This document shows, one piece after another, positions 36,101 to 47,827 of a stretch of 64,000 nucleotides of DNA. Within the stretch, counting starts at the first letter, position 1; the number at the start of each line of letters is the position of its first letter. The stretch spans positions 5,838,001 through 5,902,000 of the forward strand of contig NC_065570.1 of the NCBI RefSeq assembly GCF_937616625.2, written 5' to 3'. The stretch is from Mercurialis annua (taxonomy: Eukaryota > Streptophyta > Magnoliopsida > Malpighiales > Euphorbiaceae). The notes beneath the pieces were generated by a model. It was not told the origin of the DNA. It ran no database searches and was given only the letters and a program-made list of their open reading frames with translations. Both the position numbers and the translations under genes were made by a program.

Positions 36101-37504
36101 CCTCATACATGACACCAACCCCAAATCAACCCTATATTGATAAGACGTGGAATCTTAGATATTTTCACCAAAACAATGAAAATAATACTATCAAATTCTT
36201 TTAAGCTCTGATGACTAGAAGTAGAATATCATGCACCAAGTATTTCTCAGATTGCCTTTAACCAACAAAAGTTAAAAAGGAGATGTGTGGAAAAGTATAT
36301 AAATGGACTTGAAGATTTATCCCAGAATATGGTGAAATAGAGAAAGCATATTATACAATGTAGCATTGCAGCCTAACCAAAAAGGCTTGGTGTTAACATT
36401 TAGTTGAATTGACTAAACTCTGTCAACGACAACCAAGATAGACAGGATACTAATATGCATGATTACCATTAAGTCATCAACATAAAGAGAAAGCAGAAAA
36501 GGGATAAATTTGGAAATAAATACAAGCTTTAAAAAGATTGAAATCGAATTTAACCCATTTATGATCTAATATGCACCCAAAAATTATGAAAAGAAGACAA
36601 GGAGCTAGAAAAAGGACAAAGCTTTGTTATGTATCTGGTGCAAATGGAATTACTCTGAAAATTAGATGAAGGGATCAGCACCAGTACAGCCTCAGTTCTG
36701 ATGTTTACGAGTTCATCAATAATCAAGCATGACAAAAAAAGGCAACAACTACAGCAACAAAGAGACAATTTTAAGAATTTTAAACTTTCAATAGCAGGAT
36801 ATAAATAAATTAGTACCTTGCAAATGCTGACGAATGAAAACAACCAATAGAAGCAAAGAAAAAGGAAGAACTTGCTCAATCCATCTAGCAGCTTGTTGAA
36901 TATCATATCTTTGATATGAAGAATCTCTTCCATTACCTCCACTACCATCAGCAGAAACTTCCCCATCTCCACTTGCACCCTGCTGACCAGCACTGCCGGC
37001 ACCGCCACCTTCACCATTACGACGGTCATTTCCACTCTCTCCCTGGAATATATTGGATGCTAACCCAGCAATCAATGGTTGCTGCTGCTGTTGAGCAGAG
37101 ACCACTTCATTTTGACCAACCACCAATCCAGTGCCACCACCATCTCTATCATGATCATGTTCCCCTGCACCAATTATCCTGATGGAAACCTCCCCAGCAT
37201 TCGCTCCCGCAGAAGCAGCAGCATTAGAATCATCAATAATCAAAGGGTCAGATTCTTGATGATGAGTTGACCTAGAGAAGCTAGAATTCGCTGTTGTTGT
37301 TCTCAAAAGACCCGAATATTCTAACAAAGCAGAAATCGGCGCTTGAATTATACTCGAAGCCGATAATAATCCGTAACGCCTACCACCGTTATTATTATTA
37401 CTACTGCTCGTAGTACTGCTCGATAAAGAAGAGCCTCTATACGCGTCGCCGGACGCATCCATTTGCGCAGATGATGAGCCTCTAACCCTAACCATAATCA
37501 TCAT
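33144..37504 (-). CDS. Multi-pass membrane RING E3 ligase, RNFT1/RNFT2-like
   Basis: 491 residues in eight exons (minus strand): 37504-36817, 35804-35728, 35568-35400, 35028-34940, 34698-34534, 34392-34315, 33447-33344 and 33249-33144. All have GT..AG borders and consistent phase. The N-terminal 200 residues are low-complexity (Ser, Asn, Gly and Gln runs). Hydrophobic segments follow: [75 protein letters not shown] and [13 protein letters not shown]. The protein ends in a RING-HC finger at about 430-467 (CAIC-x11[10 protein letters not shown]10-CPLC) and the tail [13 protein letters not shown], which resembles the end of animal RNFT1/2. It is probably an ER- or endomembrane-bound E3; RNFT proteins act in protein quality control. 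The start could be M1 or the later MDASG; M1 is used because it is first in frame. From memory At5g01960 is a plant counterpart. Confidence 0.92.
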
Positions 37505-38177
37505 AGATTACACATCATGATCATCATCATCAACAACAACAGCCTACCAATCATGATAAAACAACAACATAATAATAATAAAAAAAATCCTAAAATGAAT
37601 ACAATACAATAATGAGAATTAATAGTTACCTTCGAAGACGAAACTCCGTTTGATGATAATTCTTGAACAATTCAATAACGGAGAAACCCTAACCCTAAAC
37701 CTGACCCTGACCCTGACCCTGACCCTTTTAGGTTTCAAGAATTGAAAAAGTCAATGAGGGTAATTTAGACTATGGGCAATCTTGATTAGCTTATGCTTCA
37801 CGAAATTTGACGATCGGATATTGGAGAATTGAAAATGAGTGGTGTAATTGGTAGAGGTGATTATCAAAAATTGAGGTTGTGATTAGAGGACTGTTTGGTT
37901 TCTTTTTTTCTTTTCTTTTTCTTTTTAAATAATCGTCTCTTTCCTTCCTCTTGTTTTTAATTATTTAATCGCATGAGCAAAAGCAAATAAAAAACAAAGG
38001 AAGGAAAGAGAGAAGGAAATGTAATCAAATCTAATTAAAACTAAATGAGACAAAACATTCGTGAATTGGTGTTTAAATGTTTAGCAACCAAACATTATAT
38101 TTTTGTATAGCCATTTTTATTAAAATTGATTTTATATGTTGTAAATCTTCAATTTCACGCGGCTATAATTTATTTTT
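37505..38177 (-). promoter_or_regulatory. Promoter and leader of the RNFT-like gene with telobox-type repeats
   Basis: At 37,685-37,727 the plus strand reads AACCCTAACCCTAAACC followed by four tandem TGACCC units. AACCCTAA is the telobox, a known plant promoter motif, commonly near transcription starts of highly expressed genes. On the gene strand this is GGGTCA repeats then GGTTTAGGGTTAGGG, about 180 bp before the start codon. A leader intron (donor at 37,628, GAAG|GTAACT) is plausible. T-rich sequence lies at 37,900-37,930. Confidence 0.45.
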
Positions 38178-39607
38178 GGCTAAATCTATCTGAAGGCCCC
38201 TGTACTATACATTTTTTTTTCATCTGGTCCCTGTACTAATTTTTTACTCATCTGAATCCCTCTACATACTGTATTTTGCTTAAAAGATCCTTTTTTAACG
38301 AAATGTAAATCACGTGTTCTCAAACTCCGTCTAACTAACAGATTTTTCCTTTGATAAAACCACGTAGGACAAAAAGGCTGACATGGATAATTTTTACATC
38401 CATAATTCTCAACTGGTGGACCCGCATCCTCATGGTATTCATGTCTAGTGCAACACTTGATCCTCTCTCTTTTCATCCTTCCCATATTATCGCTAAACCC
38501 TTATGTCGCTACCGCTGTTCCTCCATCTCCTTCCTCCACGCCGACTTCCTCCTGTTTTCTTCTCAACACCGTGTTCTCATGGTATTAATGTTCCAAAGAT
38601 TGCATGTCAAAGCTACAACTGCTCATAACTTGAACCACTGAACGCAGCGGTGGCCGCTCGTTTTGAGCGGCGTGCGTGCAAGCTTCTAATTGTAGCTTCT
38701 TTTTTCTCTGAACTTCAAATTAGTCCAAGCAGCCACGTAATTTTAGTTCATCCTCCTTTGAACTTCATTGTGAAAATTTAGCAAACACCTTATCGGCAAT
38801 TGAAAAACAGCCACAATTATGGTGAAGAATACTAGAATGGAGATTCAGCTTGCTTCTTTGGAGAAAATTAAAGAAAGTGAGCTATTAGAGATATCATGTA
38901 TGTTCATAGCTTTTACTTTATTCAAAGAGGTATATGTCTGTTCATCTTTCTCTTTTCTCAAAAAATATTTGGCATTTAAAGATATATCTTTGTAGCTAAA
39001 GTTTACAATACACAAACAAAATTAATTGTATATCATGTCAAAATAATATGAAAAGCTCTCACTGTTAAATAATTTATCCTCTCATTGCTCTTCTCTTCTA
39101 AAGCTCTCAAATTTTGTTTCTTTCAGAAACGGGTCTTAATTATAATGGGGTTTGTCTCTGATATCGTTTTTTGTTACGATCGGTGCCAAATGATCTGAAA
39201 TTAGAAAATGAAAAAAATGGCTCATGGTATGAGAGGAGCTAGATGTTATGAGCTTATATGGTTTGCTCGTAAAGAGAAACAGAAGAAGAAAACATGAAGG
39301 AGATGAAGATGAAAGGAGATGAAGAAGGTATTATTGAAACGGCAGTGTTTTCTATTTTTATTTGCAAAGCTACATCGTTTTGGTTAGTAAAGGTCATGTA
39401 TTTAATTTTATGTGCGGCTGACATGGAAGTGTTATGAATATAATACTCGCACTAACAGAGTGTGAGAACACGCTCTCTCCATTCCGTTAAAAAAGGACCT
39501 TTTAAATAAAATATGGTATGTAGAGGGACTCAGACGAGTAAAAATTTAGTACAGGGACCATACGAAAAAAAAGTGTGTAGTACAGGGGCCTCCAGATGAG
39601 TTTAGCC
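38178..39607. mobile_element. Non-autonomous Mutator-like element, related to the 53-kb element
   Basis: 1,430 bp flanked by an exact 9-bp duplication TTTATTTTT (38169-38177 and 39608-39616). The inverted repeats are about 160 bp, with roughly one difference per six to eight bases: left GGCTAAATCTATCTGAAGGC, right reversed GGCTAAACTCATCTGGAGGC, both continuing CCCTGTACTA, GGTCCCTGTACTAA and TCCCTCTACATAC. The starts GGCTAAA...GGCCCCTGTACT are shared with the element at 53,326. The interior shows no transposase. 38,440-38,700 is GC-richer, with Arg/Ser codons, and may be a captured fragment, but nothing was recognised. Confidence 0.9.
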
Positions 39608-39807
39608 TTTATTTTTGTATAACAATTTTTAAAAATAATTTATCATATCTTAAATTTTGGTAAGAAAAATAAATAAAATAAGTTAGTAGCTTTTAAAAAA
39701 TATATTTTAAACTTGACATTCTAACTCTTTTACTCCTTCAATGAGATAGCGTAAAATAATCAAATCATTATATACAAACTGGATCTGAAACGTCAAAAGT
39801 TTATGGG

Positions 39808-41150
39808 GATAATTAGGAAAATACTTAAAAAAACAATTAGCATATGTTAACTACTATAATTTTCTAACTTAATTTTTGTCCAGCGTGTTTACTATTTATT
39901 TTTTTACTCTACTCTTTTATTTTCATACTCTACTGTTTTGAATTTATACTCCTCCTTCTTCTTTTTCTTCATCATTTTCTTCTTCTTTTCTTCTTTTTCT
40001 TCTTTCAGTTCATCCAAATAAAACAGCTAACAATTCAACAAATAAAGATTTTCAGCTTATAACAATTAAACAGATTAATTTTTCTATTTCTATCACCATT
40101 TTTTTGAAATTTATTGTGAGTTTCAAATTTAGTTTCGATCCACTCGAATTTTTAATTCGTAATCAAATCGCTTCAAATTTCACTTCGAATTCAAATAAAA
40201 CAATCATAACTTTCTCCAAAAACAAAGAAAACTATAAATATATTAATTTATTTGTTCTCGTTAAAAATCTATTAAAAACGGTTGCAAACAGTTTCAAATG
40301 CGGTTTCAAATATAGTTTCAAACGGTTTTAAAAAATTTCTTAAACACAGTTTTATTATTATTTTAAAAAAAGTTTATACAATAGTTTCAAACAGTTTACA
40401 AGAGTTTCAAACAGTTGAAAAAGGCAGCTTCAAACAATTTACAATAGTTTCAAACAGTTTACGAGCGTTTCAAACAGTTTACAAAGGTTTCAAACATTTT
40501 ACAAACAGTTTCATAAAACACAATTTGCAACCTTTATCTAAAAACAGTTTTAAAATGTTTTAAATAGTTTACAAAGGTTTCAAACAGTTTAAAAAAATAT
40601 TTTCAAACAACTTACAAAAATTTCAAAAACAATTTATAAAAGTTTCAAACAGTTTACAAAGGTTTAAACCAGTTTCAAACGGATTTTAAAAACATTTTCA
40701 AACATTTCATTAAAAAGTTATATTAGTTACAAAAACAGTTTACAAAGATTTCAACAGTTTATAAAGTTTTCAAACAAACAATTTAAAACGATTTCTAAAA
40801 ACAGTTTTAAACGATTTATAATAGTTTCAAACGTATGAAAAAAATTACTAATAAAAATTAAAAATTAATACATAAAAAATAAAAAGAAGAAGAAGAAGAA
40901 GAAGTTACAGAATAAGAGGATATGATGGTGGCGATATAATCTTCCGTTACTTCAAAATTTCTGAAGCGAATATGATTGATTTTTTAATCGTTGGATTTTT
41001 ATTTGTAAATAAATTAAATTTAAACGGGAGAGTAAAATTGCAAATAAATTAAATTTAATTGGGAGTACAACTAAAACAATAGAAAAATGAGATAAAAAAA
41101 TAAAATTTTAAATTTAAGGTATTCATCTTAGAAAAGATTTTGTGCAATTT
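39808..41150. mobile_element. Minisatellite-bearing repetitive element, copy A
   Basis: The core (40,270-40,830) is a degenerate tandem array with a unit near 20 bp, typified by GTTTCAAACAGTTTACAAAG, at least twenty units. It is bordered by TTCTTCTTTTTC on the left (39,955-40,010) and GAAGAAGAAGAAGAAG on the right (40,885-40,905). The right flank (AATTAAATTT..GGGAGTACAACTAAAACAATAGAAAAATGAGATAA) matches that of copy B. The outermost ends (AATTAGGAAAATACTT; inverse AGGAAATTGCACAAAATCTT) are weak inverted repeats. Frames reading VSNSLQEFQTV are products of the repeat. Confidence 0.6.
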
Positions 41151-41191
41151 CCTCAAATTTATGTTACAATATGAAACTAAAGAAAAATTGA

Positions 41192-42049
41192 GGGTAATTG
41201 ATTTTGGAGGTCACTCAACTTATCCAATTTATCAAAATAGTCACTTAACTAAAAAACGCTACAAAATGATCATTAAACTATTTTGTTACATAGGAAAGTC
41301 ACTAACATGTTTCCGTCCTATTTTTGCTTATGTGGACATCGGACCTCGAGCCCCCTAATCCACATCACCTAAAAAAAATGCTTAATTCATCCCTCATCTT
41401 TGTAAATAATTTTCAAAATAAAAGTTAATAATTTTATTTACATCTTCATCATCTTCTACATATCTCCTACCACCTCCATCTCGCACCACCAGCTGCCGCC
41501 ACCTCTATCCGCCGCCATGCTTAGCTACCGCTGCCGTGCTTAGCCGAAACCCCCACTCTTCATCTAGGTTGAACAAGACGAATAGATCTTCATCTAGGTT
41601 GAACAAGACGAATAGATCTTCGTCTGGTTCAAACCCAAACAAGCGTGTTTAAATTCATTGAGATGGTTATTTGATAAGGTTTTATGTAGTTGTAAGCTTC
41701 TAGATATTGACAATTTCTTGCACATTTGGGTATTTGTAAGTGGATGCAATAGTAAGAGAAGTTGAAAAGGTAAAAGTAAAGAGGAGAAGGTCATGACATG
41801 GCGATGGACGAGAACCCAGATGGTGGAATTGTGAAAAAATGTTTAATTTTTGTTCTAAAAATTATATGCAAAATTGAAGGGTGCAAATAAAATATGGCTG
41901 CCATATAGGATAAAATTGGCCAGATTTTATTAGGTGACCTCCCGATGTAAGGTTTTCATAAGTGTAATGATCATTTTGTAGCGTTTTTTAGTTCAGTGAC
42001 CATTTTGTGGTGTTCTGCAAAGTAGATTGACCTCTGAAATCCATAACCC
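41192..42049. mobile_element. Non-autonomous Mutator-like element
   Basis: The ends are inverted repeats of about 100 bp: left GGGTAATTGATTTTGGAGGT, right reversed GGGTTATGGATTTCAGAGGT, both continuing CACTCAACTT/CAATCTACTT, CACTTAACTAAAAAACGCTACAAAATGATCATT and so on. The flanking sequences GAAAAATTGA and GAAAAATGA are near-duplicates, suggesting a decayed 9-bp target duplication. The interior holds a GC-richer block (41,470-41,640) and an exact two-unit tandem repeat TCTTCATCTAGGTTGAACAA / GACGAATAGA (41,555-41,616). Confidence 0.7.
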
Positions 42050-42345
42050 GAAAAATGAGTTGAAATTTAAAATTTAAGATTATTTTTCTTAAAAGTTACA
42101 AACCTGAATATGGAGATACTATTCTTTATATGTTTTTTTCAATTAAAATATGTTTTTTAATATTTTAATAAAATATTATTTTATTTTTTTAAATATTCAT
42201 TTTTGAAGATTTATTAAAGATCTATCAATGGTCTTAAAATCTATAAAAAATCTAATAAAAATATCTTTTCATAGAAACTATTTTTATATAAAAGAAATAA
42301 AAATAGTGTATTTAAAAATAATTTTTTTTTGAGAGAATTAGAGAA

Positions 42346-43892
42346 TTACCTAAATAAGAAAAGTATTAGCAATTACCTACCATAAAGTTTGGACTTGACT
42401 TACATACCTACCCGTGTCAGCCATTTACTTTTATACCCTATCCTATTTGTTTTTATACCTAAAAATTACTCCACTTGTTTTTATCATAACAAACTTCTTC
42501 TTTCTTCTCAAAATTTTCATCTCATCTTTTCTTTTCTTTTTCAGATCTCAAATTTTCTCAAATTTCACTATTTCTTCTTCAATATTCTGTCAGATATTTT
42601 CGAATTAATGCTTTATTATTCAAATTCATACATTACGATCAATAAAAATTGCGGATTCAGTGACAAAAAAGGATATAGAATTGTTCAATCGAATTATTTT
42701 ACAGTTTTAGTATGTTTAATTAGGTTTCAAAAAATTTCGAGATGTTTAAATAGTTTAAAACGTAATAAAAATTATATAACAGTTGCAAACTGTTTCATTC
42801 GCTTATATTCAATTACGGTTTCAAATACAGTTTCAATTACGGTTTCAAACCGTTTACAAAGATTTCAAACAGTTTAAAACAGTTTCTAAAAAACGCTTTT
42901 AAACAGTCTAAAAATAACAGTTTCAAACAGTTTCAAAAAACAGTTTCAAACAGTATAAAACAGTTTCAAACCGTTTACAAAGGTCTCAAACTGTCTAAAA
43001 CAGATTCTAAAAAATACTTTCCAATAGTTTATAAAATAACAGTTTCAAATAGTATCAAACAGTTTCAAACCGTTTACATAAAAAATAACAGTTTCAAACC
43101 GTTTACAAAGGTTTCAAACAATATAAAACAATTGCAACCCGTTTCCAAAGATCTCAAGCAGTCTAAAACAGTTTCTAAAAAATACTTTCAAACAGTTTAA
43201 AAAATAACAGTTTCAAACCGTTTACAAAGGTTTCGAACAGTATAAAACAGTTTCGAGAAAACAGTTTCAAACGATTTCTAAAATTAATTTAAAACATTTG
43301 AAAACCATATCAAAATATCATTAATGAAGAACATTACGATTTTTTTTAAAAAAGTTGTAAAAATTTCCAAAAAACGATGCTACAATAATTTAAAACAACA
43401 TAGAAAGAAAAAAGTAGAAAAAGAAGAAAAAGAAGAGAAGAATAAGAACTTTCTCATCTATCACCTTTATATTATCTCTTAAACTCTTTTTTTTATTCAA
43501 ATTTCTTTGTCTTAAAGTTCATTTGTACAATGTGTAAAATAGAAAAAGTAGATTCGAAAAAAACGAAGAAGAAAAAAGTTACAGAGGAAAGAAGAAGAAG
43601 AAGAAGAATAGAGAGAAAAAAGAAAAATTGAGAAGGAAGAAAGAAAGAGAAAAGGAGAGAGAAAAAAAAACGAAAACAGAGGAGAAAGAGGAAAGAGAAA
43701 AAAGAGAGAGAGAAAAAGAAAAATGAGATATGCATGTGTTTAAAAGTAGGAGAGTAAAAATACAAATAAATTATTTTGCTAATTGAGGTACAACTAAAAA
43801 CAATAGAAAAATAGAGTAAAAAAGTAAATTTTTGAAATTGAGGTATTTAAAACAAATAAATTAATAAAAGGAGTGTTTTGTGCAAATTACTC
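42346..43892. mobile_element. Minisatellite-bearing repetitive element, copy B
   Basis: The core (42,775-43,290) is a tandem array with units like AACAGTTTCAAACCGTTTAC, AAAGGTTTCAAACAGT and AAAATACTTTCAAACAG, the same motif as in copy A. The left side has TTCTTCTTTCTTCTCAAAAT and the right side a long purine strand (43,550-43,730, GAAGAAG and GAGAGAAAA). The right flank GGTACAACTAAAAACAATAG..AAATAGAGTAAAAAAGTAAATT matches copy A. Ends resemble inverted repeats (GAATTACCTAAATAAG; inverse GAGTAATTTGCACAAAAC). No protein is supported. Confidence 0.6.
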
Positions 43893-46040
43893 TTTTTTTT
43901 ATATAAAAAGCCCATTAAACATTGCATGACTATCATTCTTTGGGCCAGTTGTGCATTAGTCCATCCAATGGTGGCCAAATTTCCATGCTATTAGGGCTAC
44001 TTACAGCCAACTTCAAAAGAATATGGGTGTGTTGGAAAATAATCTTGGACGACTTATGCAAACAAGTCATGAATTCGAAATTAGAGTTGGCTATTTGCGT
44101 TATTATTGGAGCATAAACATGATGTATATTCATTTAAAATAAAATATATTCAATCAATTTTAATTCGACATGACTAGCGTTGGAGCTTAGTGAATCATTT
44201 TTTATGAGTAACATTAAAGATGTCCTAATATCAAAAAATTAGTCTCGCAACCTGAGCAGCAGAATGTGCCTAATGTATATACCATATAAACTATAGCTTA
44301 TTGATAATTTTAAAAGTGCATAATGTACGATCATTGTACCTAATTGTCAGGTCAGATATATGTCTGGTGCAGTTTACTCTAATCAAATCCAAAAAAAATT
44401 ATATCAAATTCTCTCAAAGTTAAATTAAGTATATTTTTGTGCATATTTTAACTTTAGTTTTAATTAAAATCCTACCCGTAGAAGTTCAGCTTGAGTTTCA
44501 ATTCAAATTTAATAAATTTACTTATCCAATAACTTAAATTATATATATATATATTTAATTTCAGTTAAATTTTAACTGTATTTAAATTTATATATATATA
44601 AAAAAATCAGACTCGATTATATGTTATCCGTGTCCACCAAGTCCGACCCATAATCTTACCAAATGATATATATAATTTTTTTTTTGCCCGTCCAATTTTC
44701 AAAACTTCGCCCTGACTAATCCAGATTTAACCCGCGTCGCACACCTGATATGGTGGGTGAGTCTGCCAGCGGAAATTATATGTGAAAATTTATTTTATAA
44801 TTTTTTATTATTAAAAAAATAGTTTATCATAACATAATATATTCTACTTTTGGGAGTATAATTTAGTAGTGCTTTTTTTATTTTTGTTTTTATATATTCT
44901 ACTTTTGGGAGTATCATCATCATCATGTATATAATAATAATAATAATAATAATTAATCATTCAAATAATAATTGATTGCCTTTAGTTTAAGTTAAAAAAA
45001 TAATCCTTTTAAACTCGACACAAAAAAAGTATTAAATAACTTCACTTGAAAATTCATATGTCTAAATAATATTCTAATTTTTCATCACGTTATTAAATTT
45101 TAACAAAAGTAGAAATAGAATAGCCTAAAAAATAATTAAAGTTGAAGGATTATAATGAGAGAAACAGTAGTTAAAGGGCTGTCATCGAAAATTATCCAAA
45201 ATTCTGTTAACTTTATAAAACTTTTGCCGTGAAATTATTAAAATTCCGAAAATGCCCCAGGGTTTAAGCCCACAGACATAATCACATTTCACATTGGCAA
45301 AGGGAAGGGCATGTGCATGCGGCGCAGTTTAGCAAAACGGGGACCCACGAAATGTTTGGACATGGATTTTGGAGAGGAATAGGTCAGATGAAAGTGAGCT
45401 GGCAAAGTTTAATAAACAAAAAAAAAATTAATAATTCCATTTGTGTGTAATTATTTGGCAGAACAGAAAAAGGATTTGATATTAGGACACAGTGACCTTA
45501 CTATTTATATTTGGGAACTTGGAGATTTCAGACTCTTCTTTTCTAGGGTTGTTGTTTCTTTTTTGGGTGAGCACAATTTTGTTTAGATGGAAATTATGGA
45601 TCGAATCAAATTGTTTTAACCAAATTGAAACAATCAAATTAAAATTCGATCTTTATTTGATACAGTAAGTGTTCGAATAAGCGAATTTTTTGGTTAGATT
45701 TAATTTATCAAGTCCAAAATTAGACCATGAGTATAGAAATAAGAGGATGGTTTGACGAACGAACCACTCAATCTGATTTTTTTAATACTGTTCGTGTTAT
45801 CAATATATTAAGAATTGAATCGACAAAGCAATTTGTCCACACGATTTGATTCTTCTTAAAAATATAAAAAGCTATTTAATAATGTTGAACTAAAAAATAT
45901 TATTCAAAGTGATGAACCGTTCGACCGGATAATTCATATGTTTAAATATGATCTATTTATTTATAAAAATTATAAATTATATGTAAGGTCAATTGTGTTT
46001 TCTTAATATCATACATATATATATATACATATATATATAC

Positions 46041-46077
<37 letters not shown>

Positions 46078-47266
46078 TATGTATTTTTTTTTATGTATTT
46101 CTACATTTTATTTATAATATGTGTATTATATTAATGTAATAAAAGGATAATGTGAGAAAAACACTCGCTTTTCTCATTTATAATGAAAACTATTAGAGTG
46201 AAATTTACACCATTATTTTCCTTTTATGAAAATTACCAATTACTCTTTTGATGAACTCAAACAAACAAATTTAAAATTGATCAACAAGAAAAATTATTAC
46301 TAGACTTTCAAAGATATTTTATATTTTCCTACAAGAGTACATACATAACATCAACATCAGCATTAGATTTTGTACATGAATCTAGTTCTATTGTGAGCAT
46401 CAAGTATTTACAATGCACAAATAATGGTAACATTTAAATACTTTTGACATACATATAAAAGTTAGGTGATATCATTGCTATTTTTCTTACAAATTAATTT
46501 TTTAACCAACAAGTTGTCAAGGTCGTGGATTCAAATCCTCTCACAAGCGTTCCCCCACAATTATCACAAATAAAATTAATCTTTTAATTTTATATTCCTC
46601 TATTATAAAATATAATGGTACAATAATATTATTAAATGTTATTTATATTATAGAGTACATTTACTTTTAAAACTAATAGATTATAAAAGAACAAATACGT
46701 CGGTACACTTAATTAGGACAAAAAATAAATGAAATAATATTGTTCGTTTTAGACATTAGTAGTGTATGATTATGGTATTAATTAAATAGTATTCTTATTT
46801 TGGCAGAATGTGATTAATTAGGGTTTTGTAGTGTTCCAGAAATGTCATAATCAAATGAATCACAAATCACAATTCCTTGACAAGTTTACTTCTTACTAAT
46901 ATTAGCATTAAGCTAACCTATTTTGCCGCCTTCGTTTCCACTTGCAAGTTTTGACATGGCAGCACACGACTTGGTGTTCTGTTCACATTTCTTACGTGTA
47001 TAATTTCATTATTTTCATCATTTAGATTTTAAAGTGTATCAATTTAAAATTACATATATATGGACTATGGATATTTAAATACTTTATATTCAAGTTAGTG
47101 TTTTACATTTTGAATTTCCATTTCTAGTTATTAGTGTTTGAGAGTTAACAATCTTTTAAAATGAACAAAAAAACAAAATTCTATGAATACAATGAATATG
47201 TTTCATTTAATAATATTGATTTTTTAAAACTCTATGAATACAATGAATATGGTGCATTTACTAATA
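43893..47266. other. Gene-free AT-rich region
   Basis: About 3.4 kb without a supported gene. Contents: a tandem pair of TATTCTACTTTTGGGAGTAT (about 44,848 and 44,888), an (AAT)n run at 44,930-44,950, an AT-palindromic microsatellite at 46,015-46,085, a tRNA-like fragment at about 46,500, and a tandem pair of CTATGAATACAATGAATATG (about 47,182 and 47,231). The short frames at 43922-44116 and 43933-44133 are antisense to each other and lack any domain. Confidence 0.5.
46495..46570 (+). repeat. Possible tRNA-derived SINE fragment
   Basis: TTAACCAACAAGTTGTCAAG is followed by GGTCGTGGATTCAAATCC, a good match to a tRNA T-arm / RNA polymerase III B box (GGTTCAAATCC). The matching A box is not clear and no target duplication was seen, so this is only a fragment call. 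Confidence 0.35.
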
Positions 47267-47827
47267 CTAGTTTCGCATTACGTTCTATGCACGTGGCTCG
47301 TAACGTAACTCGTCAATATACATATTAGTAAATTTATTATAATTATATCAATTTTTTATTTATAATTATTTAATATTAAATTATTTAAGAATTTTTATAA
47401 AAATAAATATAATATATTCGGTTATTAAATTTTTTTCCATACTGAATTTATTCTTCTTTTGGTTTTATAATAATTATAATTAAATAATTAACTTAATTTT
47501 ATTAATAATATCTTTAAAAATAATAAAATAGAAATTTAAATAATAATATATTGACCAAATACAGTATTTTAATTTTATAGTTCAATCAACCTAAAAGATA
47601 GGTATTCCTACTAATTTGGAGACAATTTAGTTATTTTTACATATTAAAAACTAAATTGGAGATAATTTAATTAGCTAACTATTCTAATTAGAACTTTAAT
47701 TACAATAGTGATTAATTAAATAACTAATTAGTTAATGACTATAAAACCTTTATTTAGTTTTAAATGAAAAGGATTATTCAGTAAATTTGTCTGTCCCCCC
47801 CATCCGTACTTTTATATATAGTATAGA
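47267..47827 (-). mobile_element. Possible non-autonomous Helitron
   Basis: On the minus strand the segment begins TCTATACTATATATAAAAGT after an A and ends GCACGTG-like CCACGTGCATAGAACGTAAT then GCGAAACTAG before a T. This gives 5' TC, 3' CTAG and insertion between A and T, as in Helitrons. The CGTTAC..GTAATG pairing just before the end could be the terminal hairpin, although imperfect. The AT-rich interior has no Rep/helicase. Confidence 0.45.

Noticed and set aside
38178..39607. A captured host gene in the older MULE
   Set aside because: The GC-richer block at 38,440-38,700 has short frames but none is recognisable, and stops interrupt all of them.
40104..40563. Open frames reading VSNSLQEFQTV-type repeats
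   Set aside because: They come from a minisatellite whose unit avoids stops in one frame. There is no start context, no domain, and the units are degenerate.
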